This document shows, in pieces, positions 9,396 through 18,819 of a DNA stretch of 64,000 bases. Each line of letters begins with the position of its first letter. Position 1 is the first letter of the stretch. Made by a program: the position numbers and the translations under genes. Location: NCBI RefSeq assembly GCF_003977685.1, contig NZ_RYZH01000037.1, positions 1 through 64,000 of the forward strand. Reading direction: 5' to 3'. The notes beneath the pieces are model-generated. The model did no database searches. It was given only the letters and a program-made list of their open reading frames with translations, and was not told where the DNA came from. The stretch comes from Tautonia sociabilis. Lineage in GTDB: Bacteria > Planctomycetota > Planctomycetia > Isosphaerales > Isosphaeraceae.

Positions 9396-10973
9396 GTGAC
9401 ACCGATCCGCATCGCCCCGCTGCTTGCCCTGGCGGGCCTGACGCTGCCTCCGATCGCGACCTCCTCCCAGGACGACCGGCCGGCGACCGCCACCGGCGTC
9501 GTCTTCCACGACCGAGACCGCGACGGTTCCCGGGGCGACGACGAGGAGGGCATCGCCGGCGTCCGCGTCTCCAACGGCCGAGAGATCGCCACCACCGACG
9601 CCGAGGGACGCTACGAGCTGCCCATCGACGACGACACCATCCTTTTCGTCATCAAGCCCCGCGGCTGGATGACCCCGGTCAACGAGGACCATCTGCCCCG
9701 GTTCTTCTACATCCACAAGCCGGCCGGCTCCCCCGAGTCCCGCTTCCCCGGCGTCGCTCCCACCGGCCCCCTTCCCGAGTCGATCGACTTCCCGCTGCAT
9801 CCGCAGGCCGAGCCCGACGTCTTCCGCGCCCTCTTCTTCGGCGACACCCAGCCGCGTGACCTCAAGGAGGTCGAGTACATCGCCCACGACGTCATCGAGC
9901 CGATCCTCCGCGAGGGGACCGATGCCTCCTTCGGCGTCACCCTCGGCGACATCGTCTTCGACGACCTCTCGGTGATGGACCCGCTGAACAAGGCCATCGC
10001 GCTGATCGGCATCCCCTGGTACAACGTCATCGGCAACCACGACATGAACTACGACGCCGACGACGACGACCACTCCGACGAGACCTTCGAGCGCATCTAC
10101 GGCCCCAGCTACTACGCCTTCGACCACGGCCCGGTCCACTTCCTCGTGCTCGACGACGTCTCCTGGTTCGTCCCCGAGGGGGAGGACCGCGGCCGCTACA
10201 TCGGAGGCCTGGGAGCGAGGCAAATGGAATTCATCCGCAACGACCTGGCCATGATCCCCGAGGACCAGCTCGTCGTCCTGATGATGCACATCCCGCTGCT
10301 GGAGGTTGAAGACCGCCAGGAGCTCTACCGGCTCATCGAGCAGCGGCCCTTCGCCCTCTCCGTCTCCGCGCACACCCACTTCCTCGAGCACGTCTTCATC
10401 GGCGAGGAAGACGGCTTCCGCGGCGCCCAGCCGCACCACCACGTCGTCAACGTGACCGTCTGCGGCTCCTGGTGGAGCGGCACCCCCGACGAGCAGGGCA
10501 TCCCCCACACCACCATGCGCGACGGCGCCCCGAACGGCTACTCCGTCTTCACCTTCGACGGCCACGACTACGACATCGAGTTCCGCGCCGCCCGCCGACC
10601 CGCCGACCACCAGATGACGATCTTCGCCCCCGAGGAGGTCGCCTCCTCCGACGCCGGCGACACCGAAGTACTCGTCAACGTCTTCAACGGCTCCGAGAAG
10701 TCCACCGTCGAGATGGCCTTCGGCGACTCCGAGTCCTGGACCCTCCTGGAGCACGTCGCGGTCCCCGACCCCTACTACGCGAAGATGAAGGAGCTCGAAG
10801 CCGGAGCGAACCCGCCTCCCGGCCGCAAGCTCCCCGGGATCATCGACTCCCCCCACATCTGGCGAGGCCTGCTTCCCGCCGACCCCGAGCCCGGCACCCA
10901 CGTCATCCGGGTCCGCACGACCGACCAGTTCGGCAAGACCTACTTCGACCAGCGGATCATCCGCGTCCGCTGA
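9396..10973 (+). CDS. Secreted calcineurin-like metallophosphoesterase
   Basis: This protein of about 525 residues has a signal peptide (IRIAPLLALAGLTLPPIATS) and an N-terminal beta-sandwich-like domain (about residues 30-110). That domain has an SdrD-B/MetallophosN look: GVVFHDRDRDGSRGDDEEG followed by TTDAEGRYELP. The catalytic metallophosphatase domain shows all expected metal and phosphate ligands: GDTQPRD, LGDIVFDD, GNHDMN, MMHIPLLE and SAHTHF. A C-terminal beta domain follows, as in the MetallophosN-phosphatase-MetallophosC architecture. I chose GTG at 9396 because GAGGGA lies upstream. A TTG at 9378 is in frame. The substrate is unknown; phosphate-ester scavenging or cell-envelope phosphodiesters are plausible. 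Confidence 0.9.
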   Translation: MTPIRIAPLLALAGLTLPPIATSSQDDRPATATGVVFHDRDRDGSRGDDEEGIAGVRVSNGREIATTDAEGRYELPIDDDTILFVIKPRGWMTPVNEDHLPRFFYIHKPAGSPESRFPGVAPTGPLPESIDFPLHPQAEPDVFRALFFGDTQPRDLKEVEYIAHDVIEPILREGTDASFGVTLGDIVFDDLSVMDPLNKAIALIGIPWYNVIGNHDMNYDADDDDHSDETFERIYGPSYYAFDHGPVHFLVLDDVSWFVPEGEDRGRYIGGLGARQMEFIRNDLAMIPEDQLVVLMMHIPLLEVEDRQELYRLIEQRPFALSVSAHTHFLEHVFIGEEDGFRGAQPHHHVVNVTVCGSWWSGTPDEQGIPHTTMRDGAPNGYSVFTFDGHDYDIEFRAARRPADHQMTIFAPEEVASSDAGDTEVLVNVFNGSEKSTVEMAFGDSESWTLLEHVAVPDPYYAKMKELEAGANPPPGRKLPGIIDSPHIWRGLLPADPEPGTHVIRVRTTDQFGKTYFDQRIIRVR

Positions 10974-11000
10974 CCTTCTCCGCTCCCCCGGGGACGGCCG

Positions 11001-11017
11001 GGGAGGGACACCCTCCC
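11001..11017 (+). terminator. Possible terminator after the phosphoesterase gene
   Basis: A seven-base stem, GGGAGGG and CCCTCCC, has a three-base loop and begins 28 bases beyond the stop. There is no T-run, so the assignment is weak. Confidence 0.3.
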
Positions 11018-11193
11018 TCCCCGCCTCCCCTTGGGTCGAGCCTCGCCAGCCGCCGCCCGCGCCGGCGATCCGGAATTCCCCAACGATCTCCCTTCCGAGA
11101 TCGTCTAACCAGGGGGGCCCGCCGATCGGCCGGGTCCGGCTCCCCGGATCGTCGCGCGACCATCCCGTCTCCCCGAGCGAGGCCCCGACTCCG

Positions 11194-12213
11194 ATGCGAA
11201 CGCCAACCGCCATCCCGGTCCTTCTGACCCTGCTCGCCCCCGGCTGCGGGGCCCCCGCGGTCGAGTCCACCGGCAACGCCCCCGACCTCGGGGCAACCAC
11301 GGTCATCACCCGAGAGCGGGCGAACCTCGAACCCTCGGTCGAGTACGACGCCGCCCCGGCCAGGGATCGAGGACCCGCGGACATGGCGGCGATGGGCATG
11401 ATGGGCATGATGGGCGGGGTGATGGCCGCTGCCCCGGCCTCGCCCCCCCAGGAGGAGCCGCCCCCGGCCGAGACGCTCGCCCGGAAGATCATCTACGATG
11501 CCCAGATCGAGCTGCTCGTCGAGGATCTCGACCCCACCGCCGATCGCATCGCCGCGCTGGTCGAGGAGCACTCCGGCTACATCGCCGAACAGGACCTCTC
11601 CGGCTCTCCCGGCTCCCGACGAGGCGGCCGATGGACGCTCCGCGTGCCGGTCGAGCGGTTCGAGGACCTCGTCCGCGACCTTCTCGCCCTCGGCGAGCTC
11701 CAGCGCAACCAGCGCACCTCCCAGGACGTGACCGAGCAGTATTACGACATCGAGGCCCGCATCCGGAACAAGCGCGTCGAGGAGCAGACCCTCCTGAAGA
11801 TCCTCGACGAGCGCAGCGGCAAGCTGGAAGACGTGCTCAAGGTTGAGGTCGAGCTGAGCCGCGTCCGAGGCGAGATCGAGCAGCTCGAGGGGAGGCTCCG
11901 AGTGCTGGCCAACCTCTCCAGCCTGGCGACGATCACCCTCTCGGTCCGCGAGCGAGACGACTACGAGCCCACGCCCCCCATCGCCCCCGACTTCGGCACC
12001 CGGATCGCCCGCGCCTGGGCCTCCTCCCTCGGCCAGTTGCAGGATCTCGGCGAGAACCTTGTCCTCTTCGCCGTCGCCCTGACCCCCTGGATCCCGCTCA
12101 TCCTGATCGGGCTGGTGGCCGCCTTCGTGCTGCTCCGCTGGTTCCTCCGCTCCCTCCCCAGGCTCTGGGAGCTGGCCCGACGCCCCCTCGGCCCCCCCCG
12201 GGCCTCATCCTGA
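11194..12213 (+). CDS. DUF4349 domain lipoprotein with C-terminal membrane helix
   Basis: This protein of 339 residues has a short signal peptide ending in a Cys (LLAPGC), so it may be a lipoprotein. A Met/Gly-rich stretch (MGMMGMMGG) follows at about residues 68-78. The DUF4349 domain fills roughly residues 95-260, with the typical opening RKIIYDAQIELLVEDLD, a central coiled coil and an end rich in beta-strands (LSSLATITLSV). A C-terminal hydrophobic helix (WIPLILIGLVAAFVLLRWFL) anchors it in a membrane. The function of DUF4349 proteins is not known; they are envelope proteins. It stands alone between the phosphoesterase and a glycosyltransferase, all on the plus strand. Confidence 0.9.
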   Translation: MRTPTAIPVLLTLLAPGCGAPAVESTGNAPDLGATTVITRERANLEPSVEYDAAPARDRGPADMAAMGMMGMMGGVMAAAPASPPQEEPPPAETLARKIIYDAQIELLVEDLDPTADRIAALVEEHSGYIAEQDLSGSPGSRRGGRWTLRVPVERFEDLVRDLLALGELQRNQRTSQDVTEQYYDIEARIRNKRVEEQTLLKILDERSGKLEDVLKVEVELSRVRGEIEQLEGRLRVLANLSSLATITLSVRERDDYEPTPPIAPDFGTRIARAWASSLGQLQDLGENLVLFAVALTPWIPLILIGLVAAFVLLRWFLRSLPRLWELARRPLGPPRASS

Positions 12214-12319
12214 CCGCCGCGCCGGGAACCGATCAACCCGCCTCCAGCCGGATCGGGGTGACTCGGCTCGAGGAGCAGGGGAAGCTGGCCGCGTTCCCCG
12301 CCCCGCCCCTCCCCGCCCC

Positions 12320-12379
12320 GCCCGACCGGCCCGGTCGGGCCCGGTCTGGCTTGCCGGAACCGCCCCGCTCGGGTAGGGT
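12320..12379 (+). promoter_or_regulatory. Palindrome and candidate promoter ahead of the GT4 gene
   Basis: A 21-base near-perfect palindrome (arms 12320-12329 and 12331-12340) is followed by TTGCCG (12351-12356) and TAGGGT (12374-12379) with a 17-base spacer. The coding start is at 12458. The palindrome could be the terminator of the preceding gene or an operator just upstream of this promoter. The -10 match is only partial. Confidence 0.35.
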
Positions 12380-12457
12380 GCCGGCTCGGATCGTCGGGGA
12401 GTCCGGCGCGGGGCCGCCGCGCCCCCCGAGGATCTCGATTCCGATCGGGAGGCCAGC

Positions 12458-13711
12458 ATGGAGGCGGGCCCTCACGTCCAGCTCGGCTCGCCGACGGCGC
12501 CTCGCCGGTCGGCCGAGGCCCGCGTGGCCCTGGTCCACGACTGGCTGACCGGAATGCGAGGCGGGGAGAAGTGCCTGGAGGTCCTCTGCCAGGCCTTCCC
12601 GAACGCTCCGCTGTTCACCCTCATTCACCGTCGCGGCGCCACGAGCCCGGCGATTGAGGCAATGGACATCCGCACCTCTCCCCTGCAGCGCCTCCCCGGG
12701 GTCTTCCGGCACTACCGGCACCTGCTGCCGCTGATGCCGATGGCGGCGAGATCCTGGCGGCTGGGGCCGGTGGACGTGGTCGTCAGCCTCAGCCACTGCG
12801 TCGCCAAGGCCGTCCGGGTCCCCCGAGGGGTACCGCATCTCTGCTACTGCTTCACCCCCATGCGCTACGCCTGGGACGGCCGCGCCGCCTACCTCGACGG
12901 CTGGCTCGGCAAGCCCGTCCGCCGCGCGATGGCCGGCGCTGCGCTCGACCGCCTCCGCTCCTGGGACCGCCAGACCGCCGCGGGCGTCACCCAGTTCGTC
13001 GCCATTTCCGAGACCGTCCGCCGTCGCATCGCCCGCTGCTACGGCCGGGACAGCCGCGTCATTCCCCCTCCCGTCGACACCCGGTTCTACACCCCCGACC
13101 CCTCCTCCCGGCGCGACGACGGGCCGTACCTTTGCGTCTCCGCCCTCGTCCCCTACAAGAAGCTGGAGCACGCCGTCCTTGCCTGCTCCTCCTCCGGCCG
13201 ACCGCTGGTGGTGATTGGCTCCGGCCCCGAGCGGCCGAAGCTGGAGCGCCTGGCCGGGCCCACCGTCCGCTTCCTCGGCTGGCAGCCCGACGAGGTCATC
13301 CGCGACCACTACCGCCGCTGCCGAGCCCTGCTCTTCCCCGGCGAGGAGGACTTCGGCATCGTCCCCGCCGAGGCCCTGGCCTGCGGCGCCCCGGTCATCG
13401 CCCTCGGCCGAGGAGGAGTGGCCGAGACCGTCGACGACCGCGTCGGCCTCCTCTACGACGAGCCCGGCCCAGGCCCCCTGCTCCGCGCCATCGAAGCCTT
13501 CGAGGCTGACGGCGGCCGCCGCGACGCCTCCCTCGCCCGCCTCAAGGCTGAGGCCCTCTCCCCCGACGTCTTCCGAGAGCGCCTCCTCCTCCTCCTCGAC
13601 GAGCTCCTCGACAACCGAAGCCCCATCCCTCCTCCCCACCTCCCCCGCCGGGTCCGCTCCCGATCCTCCCCGGAACCGGCCGGCAGCCCGGCCGGCTGGC
13701 GGGGAGAGTGA
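12458..13711 (+). CDS. Family 4 glycosyltransferase
   Basis: This is a retaining GT-B glycosyltransferase of 417 residues. The N-terminal Rossmann half opens with ARVALVHDWLTGMRGGEKCL, which is typical of WbaZ-like mannosyl or glycosyl transferases. The C-terminal half contains VSALVPYKKLEHAV, VIGSGPERPKLERLAG and the donor-binding E-x7-E motif in EEDFGIVPAEALACGAPV. It would add a sugar from a nucleotide-sugar donor to a lipid-linked or polysaccharide acceptor on the cytoplasmic face. The first 20 residues are low-complexity, and the true start could be a later codon. It is isolated from the main glycan locus at 49-58 kb. Confidence 0.93.
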   Translation: MEAGPHVQLGSPTAPRRSAEARVALVHDWLTGMRGGEKCLEVLCQAFPNAPLFTLIHRRGATSPAIEAMDIRTSPLQRLPGVFRHYRHLLPLMPMAARSWRLGPVDVVVSLSHCVAKAVRVPRGVPHLCYCFTPMRYAWDGRAAYLDGWLGKPVRRAMAGAALDRLRSWDRQTAAGVTQFVAISETVRRRIARCYGRDSRVIPPPVDTRFYTPDPSSRRDDGPYLCVSALVPYKKLEHAVLACSSSGRPLVVIGSGPERPKLERLAGPTVRFLGWQPDEVIRDHYRRCRALLFPGEEDFGIVPAEALACGAPVIALGRGGVAETVDDRVGLLYDEPGPGPLLRAIEAFEADGGRRDASLARLKAEALSPDVFRERLLLLLDELLDNRSPIPPPHLPRRVRSRSSPEPAGSPAGWRGE

Positions 13712-13836
13712 ACCGGAGCGTCCGCCTCCCCAGCCTGCGAAGCCCCCGGACGGGCCGGCCGACGCGAGCCCGATCCCCTGGACCGGCCCCCGACCTGGAG
13801 GGACGAACCGCCCCGCATCCCCGACGGCCCGGCCGG

Positions 13837-13865
13837 TTGCGGAGCCCCACCGGGCCCCGTAGGAT
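13837..13865 (+). promoter_or_regulatory. Candidate promoter of the Nramp-like gene
   Basis: TTGCGG (13837-13842) and TAGGAT (13860-13865) are 17 bases apart. The start codon lies at 13919, giving a leader of about 45-50 bases. The pattern resembles the one proposed upstream of 12458. Confidence 0.4.
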
Positions 13866-13918
13866 GGCCCCGATACGGTCCAGCCCCCTCGTGCGACCTC
13901 TCCGGGCCCATCGAGACC

Positions 13919-15352
13919 ATGAGCACCATCGATCCGCCCGATCGGGCCGAGGACCCCCGCATCGGCCTGCTCGACCAGATCCAGGAGCCCCCTGGAACGC
14001 TGGCGAAGGCGTTCCGGCAGGTCGGCCCGGGGCTGATCCTGGCGGCGGCCATCGTCGGCACCGGGGAGCTGATCGCCACCACGCACGCCGGGGCCAAGGC
14101 CGGGTTCGTCTTGCTCTGGCTGGTGATCGTCTCCTGCTTCATCAAGGTGTTCGTCCAGGTCGAGCTCGGCCGCTACGCCGTCTCGACCGGCCGGACGACC
14201 TTCGCCGGCTTCCGATCGCTGCCGGGGCCGGGGCCGCTGCTGGTCTGGTGGTGCGCGGGAATGCTGTTGGTGACGCAATTGCAGATCGGTGCCATGATCG
14301 CCGGCATCGGCCAGGCGGCGCACCTGATCCTGCCCCGCGCCTCGGCCCTGCTGGGCAACGGGGTCGGCCTCGGCGACCGCCCCGACCTGTTTTGGGGCGT
14401 CCTCGTAACCGCCGTCACCGCCGCGATGCTCTGGACCGGCAGCTATCGCCTGGTCGAGCGGACCATGACCGCCTTCGTCGCCGTCTTCACGCTGATGACG
14501 GTCCTCTGTGTCGTCCTGCTGCCGAAAGACGTGGCGATCCAGTGGAACCAGGTCGCCTCCGGCCTGACCTTCCGCCTCCCCCGCGACCGCGAGGTCATCA
14601 TGGCCGCCCTGGCCATGTTCGGCATCACCGGCGTCGGCGCCACCGAGCTGCTCAGCTACCCCTACTGGTGCATGGAGAAGGGTTATGCCCGCTCCGTCGG
14701 CCCGAGGGACGACTCGCGGGCCTGGGCCGACCGGGCCCGAGGCTGGCTCCGGGTGATGCAGCTCGACGCCTGGGTGAGCATGGTCATTTACACGATCGCC
14801 ACCGTCGCGTTCTTCCTCCTGGGCGCGTCTGTGCTCCACGGCCAGACCGAAGCCGGCGGCCTGCCCGACCGCGTCGATGAGATGATCGCCGCTCTCGTCC
14901 AGATGTACGAGCCCGCCCTCGGCCCGACAGCCGCGAAGTGGTTCCTCGTCCTCGGGTCCATCGCCGTCCTCTATTCCACCCTCTTCGCCGCCACCGCCGG
15001 CACCGGCCGCCTGCTGGCCGACTTCCTCCGTGTCTGCGGCTACTACCCGTACGACTCTGAGGTCTACCGCCGCCGCTGGGTCCGCTTCTTCTGCGTGTTG
15101 CTCCCGGTCCTGGGCCTGCTGCTCTACGTCAGCCTCGGCAACCCGGTGACGATGGTCACGATCGGCGGCCTGATGCAGGCCGTCACGCTCCCCCTGATCG
15201 CCTCGGCGGCCGTCTTCCTCCGCTATCGGAGGACCGACCAGCGGCTGGTCAGCGGGATCGTCTGGGACGTGCTCCTCTGGCTCTCGATGATCGGCCTCAT
15301 CGGCGCCGGCGGCTACCTCGCCGCCGACCGCCTCGGCCTCATCGGCGGCTGA
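13919..15352 (+). CDS. Divergent Nramp-family transporter
   Basis: This inner-membrane protein of 477 residues has about eleven transmembrane helices and the Nramp (SLC11) fold family signature. The first helix reads QVGPGLILAAAIVGTGELIA. Canonical Nramps have DPGN in this helix and a Met-containing MPHN-type motif in helix 6. Here the corresponding places read VGTGE and GVGATELLSYP, so the usual metal-binding Asp and Met are absent. Such divergent members occur in planctomycetes, and their substrate is unclear. The start ATG at 13919 fits the family alignment. The annotation as a metal-ion transporter therefore rests on fold, not on the metal site. Confidence 0.85.
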   Translation: MSTIDPPDRAEDPRIGLLDQIQEPPGTLAKAFRQVGPGLILAAAIVGTGELIATTHAGAKAGFVLLWLVIVSCFIKVFVQVELGRYAVSTGRTTFAGFRSLPGPGPLLVWWCAGMLLVTQLQIGAMIAGIGQAAHLILPRASALLGNGVGLGDRPDLFWGVLVTAVTAAMLWTGSYRLVERTMTAFVAVFTLMTVLCVVLLPKDVAIQWNQVASGLTFRLPRDREVIMAALAMFGITGVGATELLSYPYWCMEKGYARSVGPRDDSRAWADRARGWLRVMQLDAWVSMVIYTIATVAFFLLGASVLHGQTEAGGLPDRVDEMIAALVQMYEPALGPTAAKWFLVLGSIAVLYSTLFAATAGTGRLLADFLRVCGYYPYDSEVYRRRWVRFFCVLLPVLGLLLYVSLGNPVTMVTIGGLMQAVTLPLIASAAVFLRYRRTDQRLVSGIVWDVLLWLSMIGLIGAGGYLAADRLGLIGG

Positions 15353-15629
15353 CGGGGGCGGCTCGCTCGCCCCTACCCGACGTCTCTTCCCCCTCATCCG
15401 GAAGCCACGGGCGGCGAGCCCGCCAGTGCTCCAGGACGCTCGAATCTCCGCGCCCCGCCCCTCCCCGAGGCCTTCTTTTGGCCCGACGGCAACCAGCCCG
15501 ACTCGACGACGGCCAGGCCCCGGCCCTATAACATCCCCTGGTGCACCGTCCCCGACCGCGGCGGCCACCCGGCTGGCCCGATCGCCGCGCCCGCCCTGCC
15601 CCGCCCCGCTCCCCGAAGGATCGCTCCCC

Positions 15630-18065
15630 GTGATCGCCCTGCTGCTCCGGGCCCGCCTGGTCCTCTTCGCCGCCGTGACGCTGGCGCTGGTCCTGCTCGC
15701 GCTCTTCGGCCAGGAGGTCCGCTACGACCAGTCGATCGAGTCCTTCTTCGCCGCCGACGACCCGGCCGTCGTCTCCTACCGCAACGCATCCGCCCTTTTC
15801 GGCAACGACCAATTCGTCTTTATCTCCTATCATGACGATGACCTGCTGACACCCGACGGCATCGCCCGGGTCGCCGAGCTCGCCGGCGCCGTCCGGTCGG
15901 CCGGCATCGAGGGGGTGGTCGACGTCCAGTCGCTCGACGAGATGCCCCTGTTCTGGCAGCTCGACACCGCCCTGCTCGCCCTGGAGCAAATCCCGGAGAC
16001 CAAGCGGCTGTTCCTCCCCAGCCGGTCCGAGGTGCTCGACCTCATCAAGCGCGGCCTCTCGGGAGAGGGAGGAGGCCGATGGGCCACCCCCACCATCGCC
16101 GGCGCCCTCGCCTCGGCCGCCGACGACCCGGATCGGCTCAAGGAGCTGCGCGAGCGCATCACCGGCCACCCGCTCCTCAAGGGCACCCTCGTCGACGGCT
16201 CCGGCTCCTACACGGCGCTGATGACTCGCCTGAAGGCCGCTGGCGAGCACGACGCCAAGGCCACCGTCTCCGCCCTCCGCCGCATCGCCGACGACTTCGC
16301 CGATCGCCACGGCCTCGACCGCCTCCCCGCCGTCGTCGGCCCTCCGGTGCTACTGGCCGACGGCTTCGTCGCCATCGAGGAGGACGGGCGTCGGCTGGCC
16401 ACTGTCGGCATGCTGCTGATCGGCCTGGTCACGCTCACCGCCACCCGGAGCCTCTGGTGGGCGGCCGTCCCGCTCATCGCCGGCTGGACGACCTGGCTGG
16501 CCACCGAGACGATCCTCGGGGTGCTCGACCTCCGCCTCTCGCTCTCCAGCGGGCCGATGATCGCCCAGATCATCGTCCTCACAATGCCCGCCGCCAGCCA
16601 CCTCGCCCTGCACTTCCGGGACGACCTCCGCACGATGCGAGACCGCCGCGAGGCCGCCCGGGAGACGCTCCGCTCCGTCTCCGAGCCGATCCTCTGGTGC
16701 GCCCTGACGGCCACGGTCGGCTACGCCGCGCTCGTCTCCAGCAACGTCGTGCCAATCCGACAGTTCGGCACCGTGCTGGCCATCGCCACCGCCGCCGCCT
16801 CGCTGCTGACGCTCCTGCTGGCGCCGACGGCGATGGTCCCGCCGTTGCGGCTGGAACTCCCGGTGCGGCCCGGCTCCACCTCCCGGCTCTCCTCCGTCAT
16901 GACCCGCCTCACCGCCGCCGTGGGCCGACACCCGGAGCCGATCGTCCTGGGCACCGTGCTCGCCGTCTCCCCGGTGGCCGCGGGCATCGGGCTGATCCGG
17001 TACGAATCGAACTACATCAACGCCTTCAAGCCGACAACCCGAGTCGTCCGAGACTATCGCTACGTCGAGCGCAACCTCGGCGGCATCGGCCTCGCCGGCC
17101 TGGTCATGCCGATCGAGGGCGGCCTCGACCCCGACGCGCTGGAGCGCATCCGGCGGCTGGACCAGGCCGTCCTGGCGATCGAGCCCACCGCCGGCGGCTC
17201 CGGCGTCGAATACGTCACCTCGCTGGCCACCGTGCTCGACCCCGACGGCCGCCTGGCCGGGCTCGATCCCGACCGCCGCTCCTGGCTCCTGCGGACCAAG
17301 CTCGACCTGATCGCCGCCTCCCCCCAGGCCGATCTGCTCCGAAGCTTCTGGGACCCCGAGCAGGGCAAGGCCCGCACGATGGTCCGCCTCTCCGAGAGCC
17401 AGCCCGCCCCCGCCAAGGTCGCCGTCTTCGACCGCGCCGAGGGAATCGCCCGAGACGAGTTCGGCGACCTCGCCTACCTCACCGGCCTCTCCCACCTGCT
17501 CACCCAGACCACCCGGGGGGTGATCGAGACCCAGTGGAACACCTTCGCCATCGCCACCGCCGGCATCCTCGTCATGCTGACCCTGGCCTTCCGCGGCCCC
17601 GGCCTGGCACTGCTCGCCCTGCTGCCCACAATGCTGGCCGTCTCCCTGGTACTCGGCCTGATGGGGTGGCTGGGCCTGAAGATGGACATCGCCACGGCGC
17701 TGGTGGCCAGCGTCGCCCTCGGGCTGTCGGTCGACGACACGTTCCACTGCCTCCTGCAATTCCGGAGGCGCCGGCTTACGTCCTCCTTCGAGGAAGCCCT
17801 CTCCTCCAGCTACGCCATCACCGGGCCGGGGGTCCTGCTGTCGAGCCTCGCCGTGGCCCTGGGGTTCTCCGTCCTGAGGTTCAGCGAGTTCGTCCCGTTC
17901 GCCACGTTCGGCCTGATGGTCGCCATCGCCACCGCCGGCAGCTCGATCGGCAACATCGTGCTCCTGCCCGCCTGCCTCAGCCTGGCCCACCGCCTCTCCG
18001 ACCGTCGCCGCGTTGGCGGTCCCGGCCCCTCCTCCCGGCCGATCGAGGCCGACTCTCCCCGCTGA
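15630..18065 (+). CDS. MMPL/RND-superfamily exporter
   Basis: This inner-membrane transporter of 811 residues has the duplicated RND layout: one N-terminal helix, a periplasmic loop, a bundle of helices, then a repeat of the same. It is shorter than AcrB-type pumps and resembles the MMPL/hydrophobe exporter group. The second bundle contains ALGLSVDDTFHCLLQF with an Asp-Asp pair, a likely proton-relay site. I chose GTG at 15630 (VIALLLRARLVLFAA) because GAAGGA lies about ten bases upstream and the first helix starts there. The open frame back to 15426 is low-complexity. Likely cargo is lipid or hydrophobic; none can be named. Confidence 0.88.
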   Translation: MIALLLRARLVLFAAVTLALVLLALFGQEVRYDQSIESFFAADDPAVVSYRNASALFGNDQFVFISYHDDDLLTPDGIARVAELAGAVRSAGIEGVVDVQSLDEMPLFWQLDTALLALEQIPETKRLFLPSRSEVLDLIKRGLSGEGGGRWATPTIAGALASAADDPDRLKELRERITGHPLLKGTLVDGSGSYTALMTRLKAAGEHDAKATVSALRRIADDFADRHGLDRLPAVVGPPVLLADGFVAIEEDGRRLATVGMLLIGLVTLTATRSLWWAAVPLIAGWTTWLATETILGVLDLRLSLSSGPMIAQIIVLTMPAASHLALHFRDDLRTMRDRREAARETLRSVSEPILWCALTATVGYAALVSSNVVPIRQFGTVLAIATAAASLLTLLLAPTAMVPPLRLELPVRPGSTSRLSSVMTRLTAAVGRHPEPIVLGTVLAVSPVAAGIGLIRYESNYINAFKPTTRVVRDYRYVERNLGGIGLAGLVMPIEGGLDPDALERIRRLDQAVLAIEPTAGGSGVEYVTSLATVLDPDGRLAGLDPDRRSWLLRTKLDLIAASPQADLLRSFWDPEQGKARTMVRLSESQPAPAKVAVFDRAEGIARDEFGDLAYLTGLSHLLTQTTRGVIETQWNTFAIATAGILVMLTLAFRGPGLALLALLPTMLAVSLVLGLMGWLGLKMDIATALVASVALGLSVDDTFHCLLQFRRRRLTSSFEEALSSSYAITGPGVLLSSLAVALGFSVLRFSEFVPFATFGLMVAIATAGSSIGNIVLLPACLSLAHRLSDRRRVGGPGPSSRPIEADSPR

Positions 18066-18280
18066 TCGTCATCGCCCGGATGAGCGGCGCCGAATGACTT
18101 GCGAATACTAATTTTCTTTTGCTCTTTAATATAGAGATCTACGTTCCACGATCACCCCGCCCCAGAATGCCGCACCTTTGACCGAGGGGGTCGGGTACGG
18201 GACAATCGGTGGTCTGGCGTCGGGGCTCGAAGTCCGAGGGATCGCCCCCATCCCGTGTCCGGATCCATGGAGAGGCGACG

Positions 18281-18754
18281 ATGACCGCTCGGTCCGGAAC
18301 CTCCTACCGGCACTCGCAGCGGGGCCCCTGGCACCTGCTCCTCGAGGGGGTGGGCGTGGTGCTCATGGTGGTCGCCCTGGTCTCGGGGGTGCCCTCTGCC
18401 GCCCGCCTGCTGCTCTTCGGCGTGGGGACGATGTTCCTAGTCATCGGGTCGTCGTTCCGCGTCCTGACCGTCGAGGACCAGGGCGACCGCCTCTCCGTCC
18501 GCTTCGGCCCGCTCCCGCTGTTCCGCACGAGCATCCCCTACGACGACATCCGGGACGTCGAGGACGGGCGGACGCTCCTGCTGGACGGCTGGGGGATCCA
18601 CCTGAGCCTCCGAGGAGGCTGGGTCTGGAATATCTGGGGACGCCGGTGCGTTGTCATCCGACACCGGAGGGGGACCCTGCGGATCGGGACGGATGACGCG
18701 GAGAACCTCCTCAGGTTCCTTCGCCGTCGGGTCGGGATCGGGAGAGGCTCCTGA
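18281..18754 (+). CDS. Small PH-like membrane protein (hypothetical)
   Basis: This protein has 157 residues. Residues 20-70 form two hydrophobic helices (LLLEGVGVVLMVVALVSGV and LLLFGVGTMFLVIGSSF). They are followed by a compact beta-rich domain (LTVEDQGDRLSVRFGPLPL, then IPYDDIRDVEDG) and a final helix (TDDAENLLRFLRRRV). This order of two helices plus a bacterial PH-like domain is common in small membrane proteins of unknown role. The ATG at 18281 is preceded by GGAGAGGCGACG, a good ribosome-binding site. The preceding 200 bases contain an unusually AT-rich patch (18095-18150) that may hold its promoter; a TAATAT at 18127-18132 is visible, without a clear -35. Confidence 0.75.
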   Translation: MTARSGTSYRHSQRGPWHLLLEGVGVVLMVVALVSGVPSAARLLLFGVGTMFLVIGSSFRVLTVEDQGDRLSVRFGPLPLFRTSIPYDDIRDVEDGRTLLLDGWGIHLSLRGGWVWNIWGRRCVVIRHRRGTLRIGTDDAENLLRFLRRRVGIGRGS

Positions 18755-18819
18755 CCTGTGGGCCGGGCTCGGCCCCGCCCCCTGGGCCTCGGATGGGGGA
18801 CCATCCGAGGGCTCCGGGC

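Noticed and set aside
18095..18150. AT-rich patch read as a full sigma-70 promoter
   Set aside because: TAATAT at 18127-18132 looks like a -10, but the nearest TTGCGA lies 22 bases upstream, too far. It is retained only as a possible promoter location.
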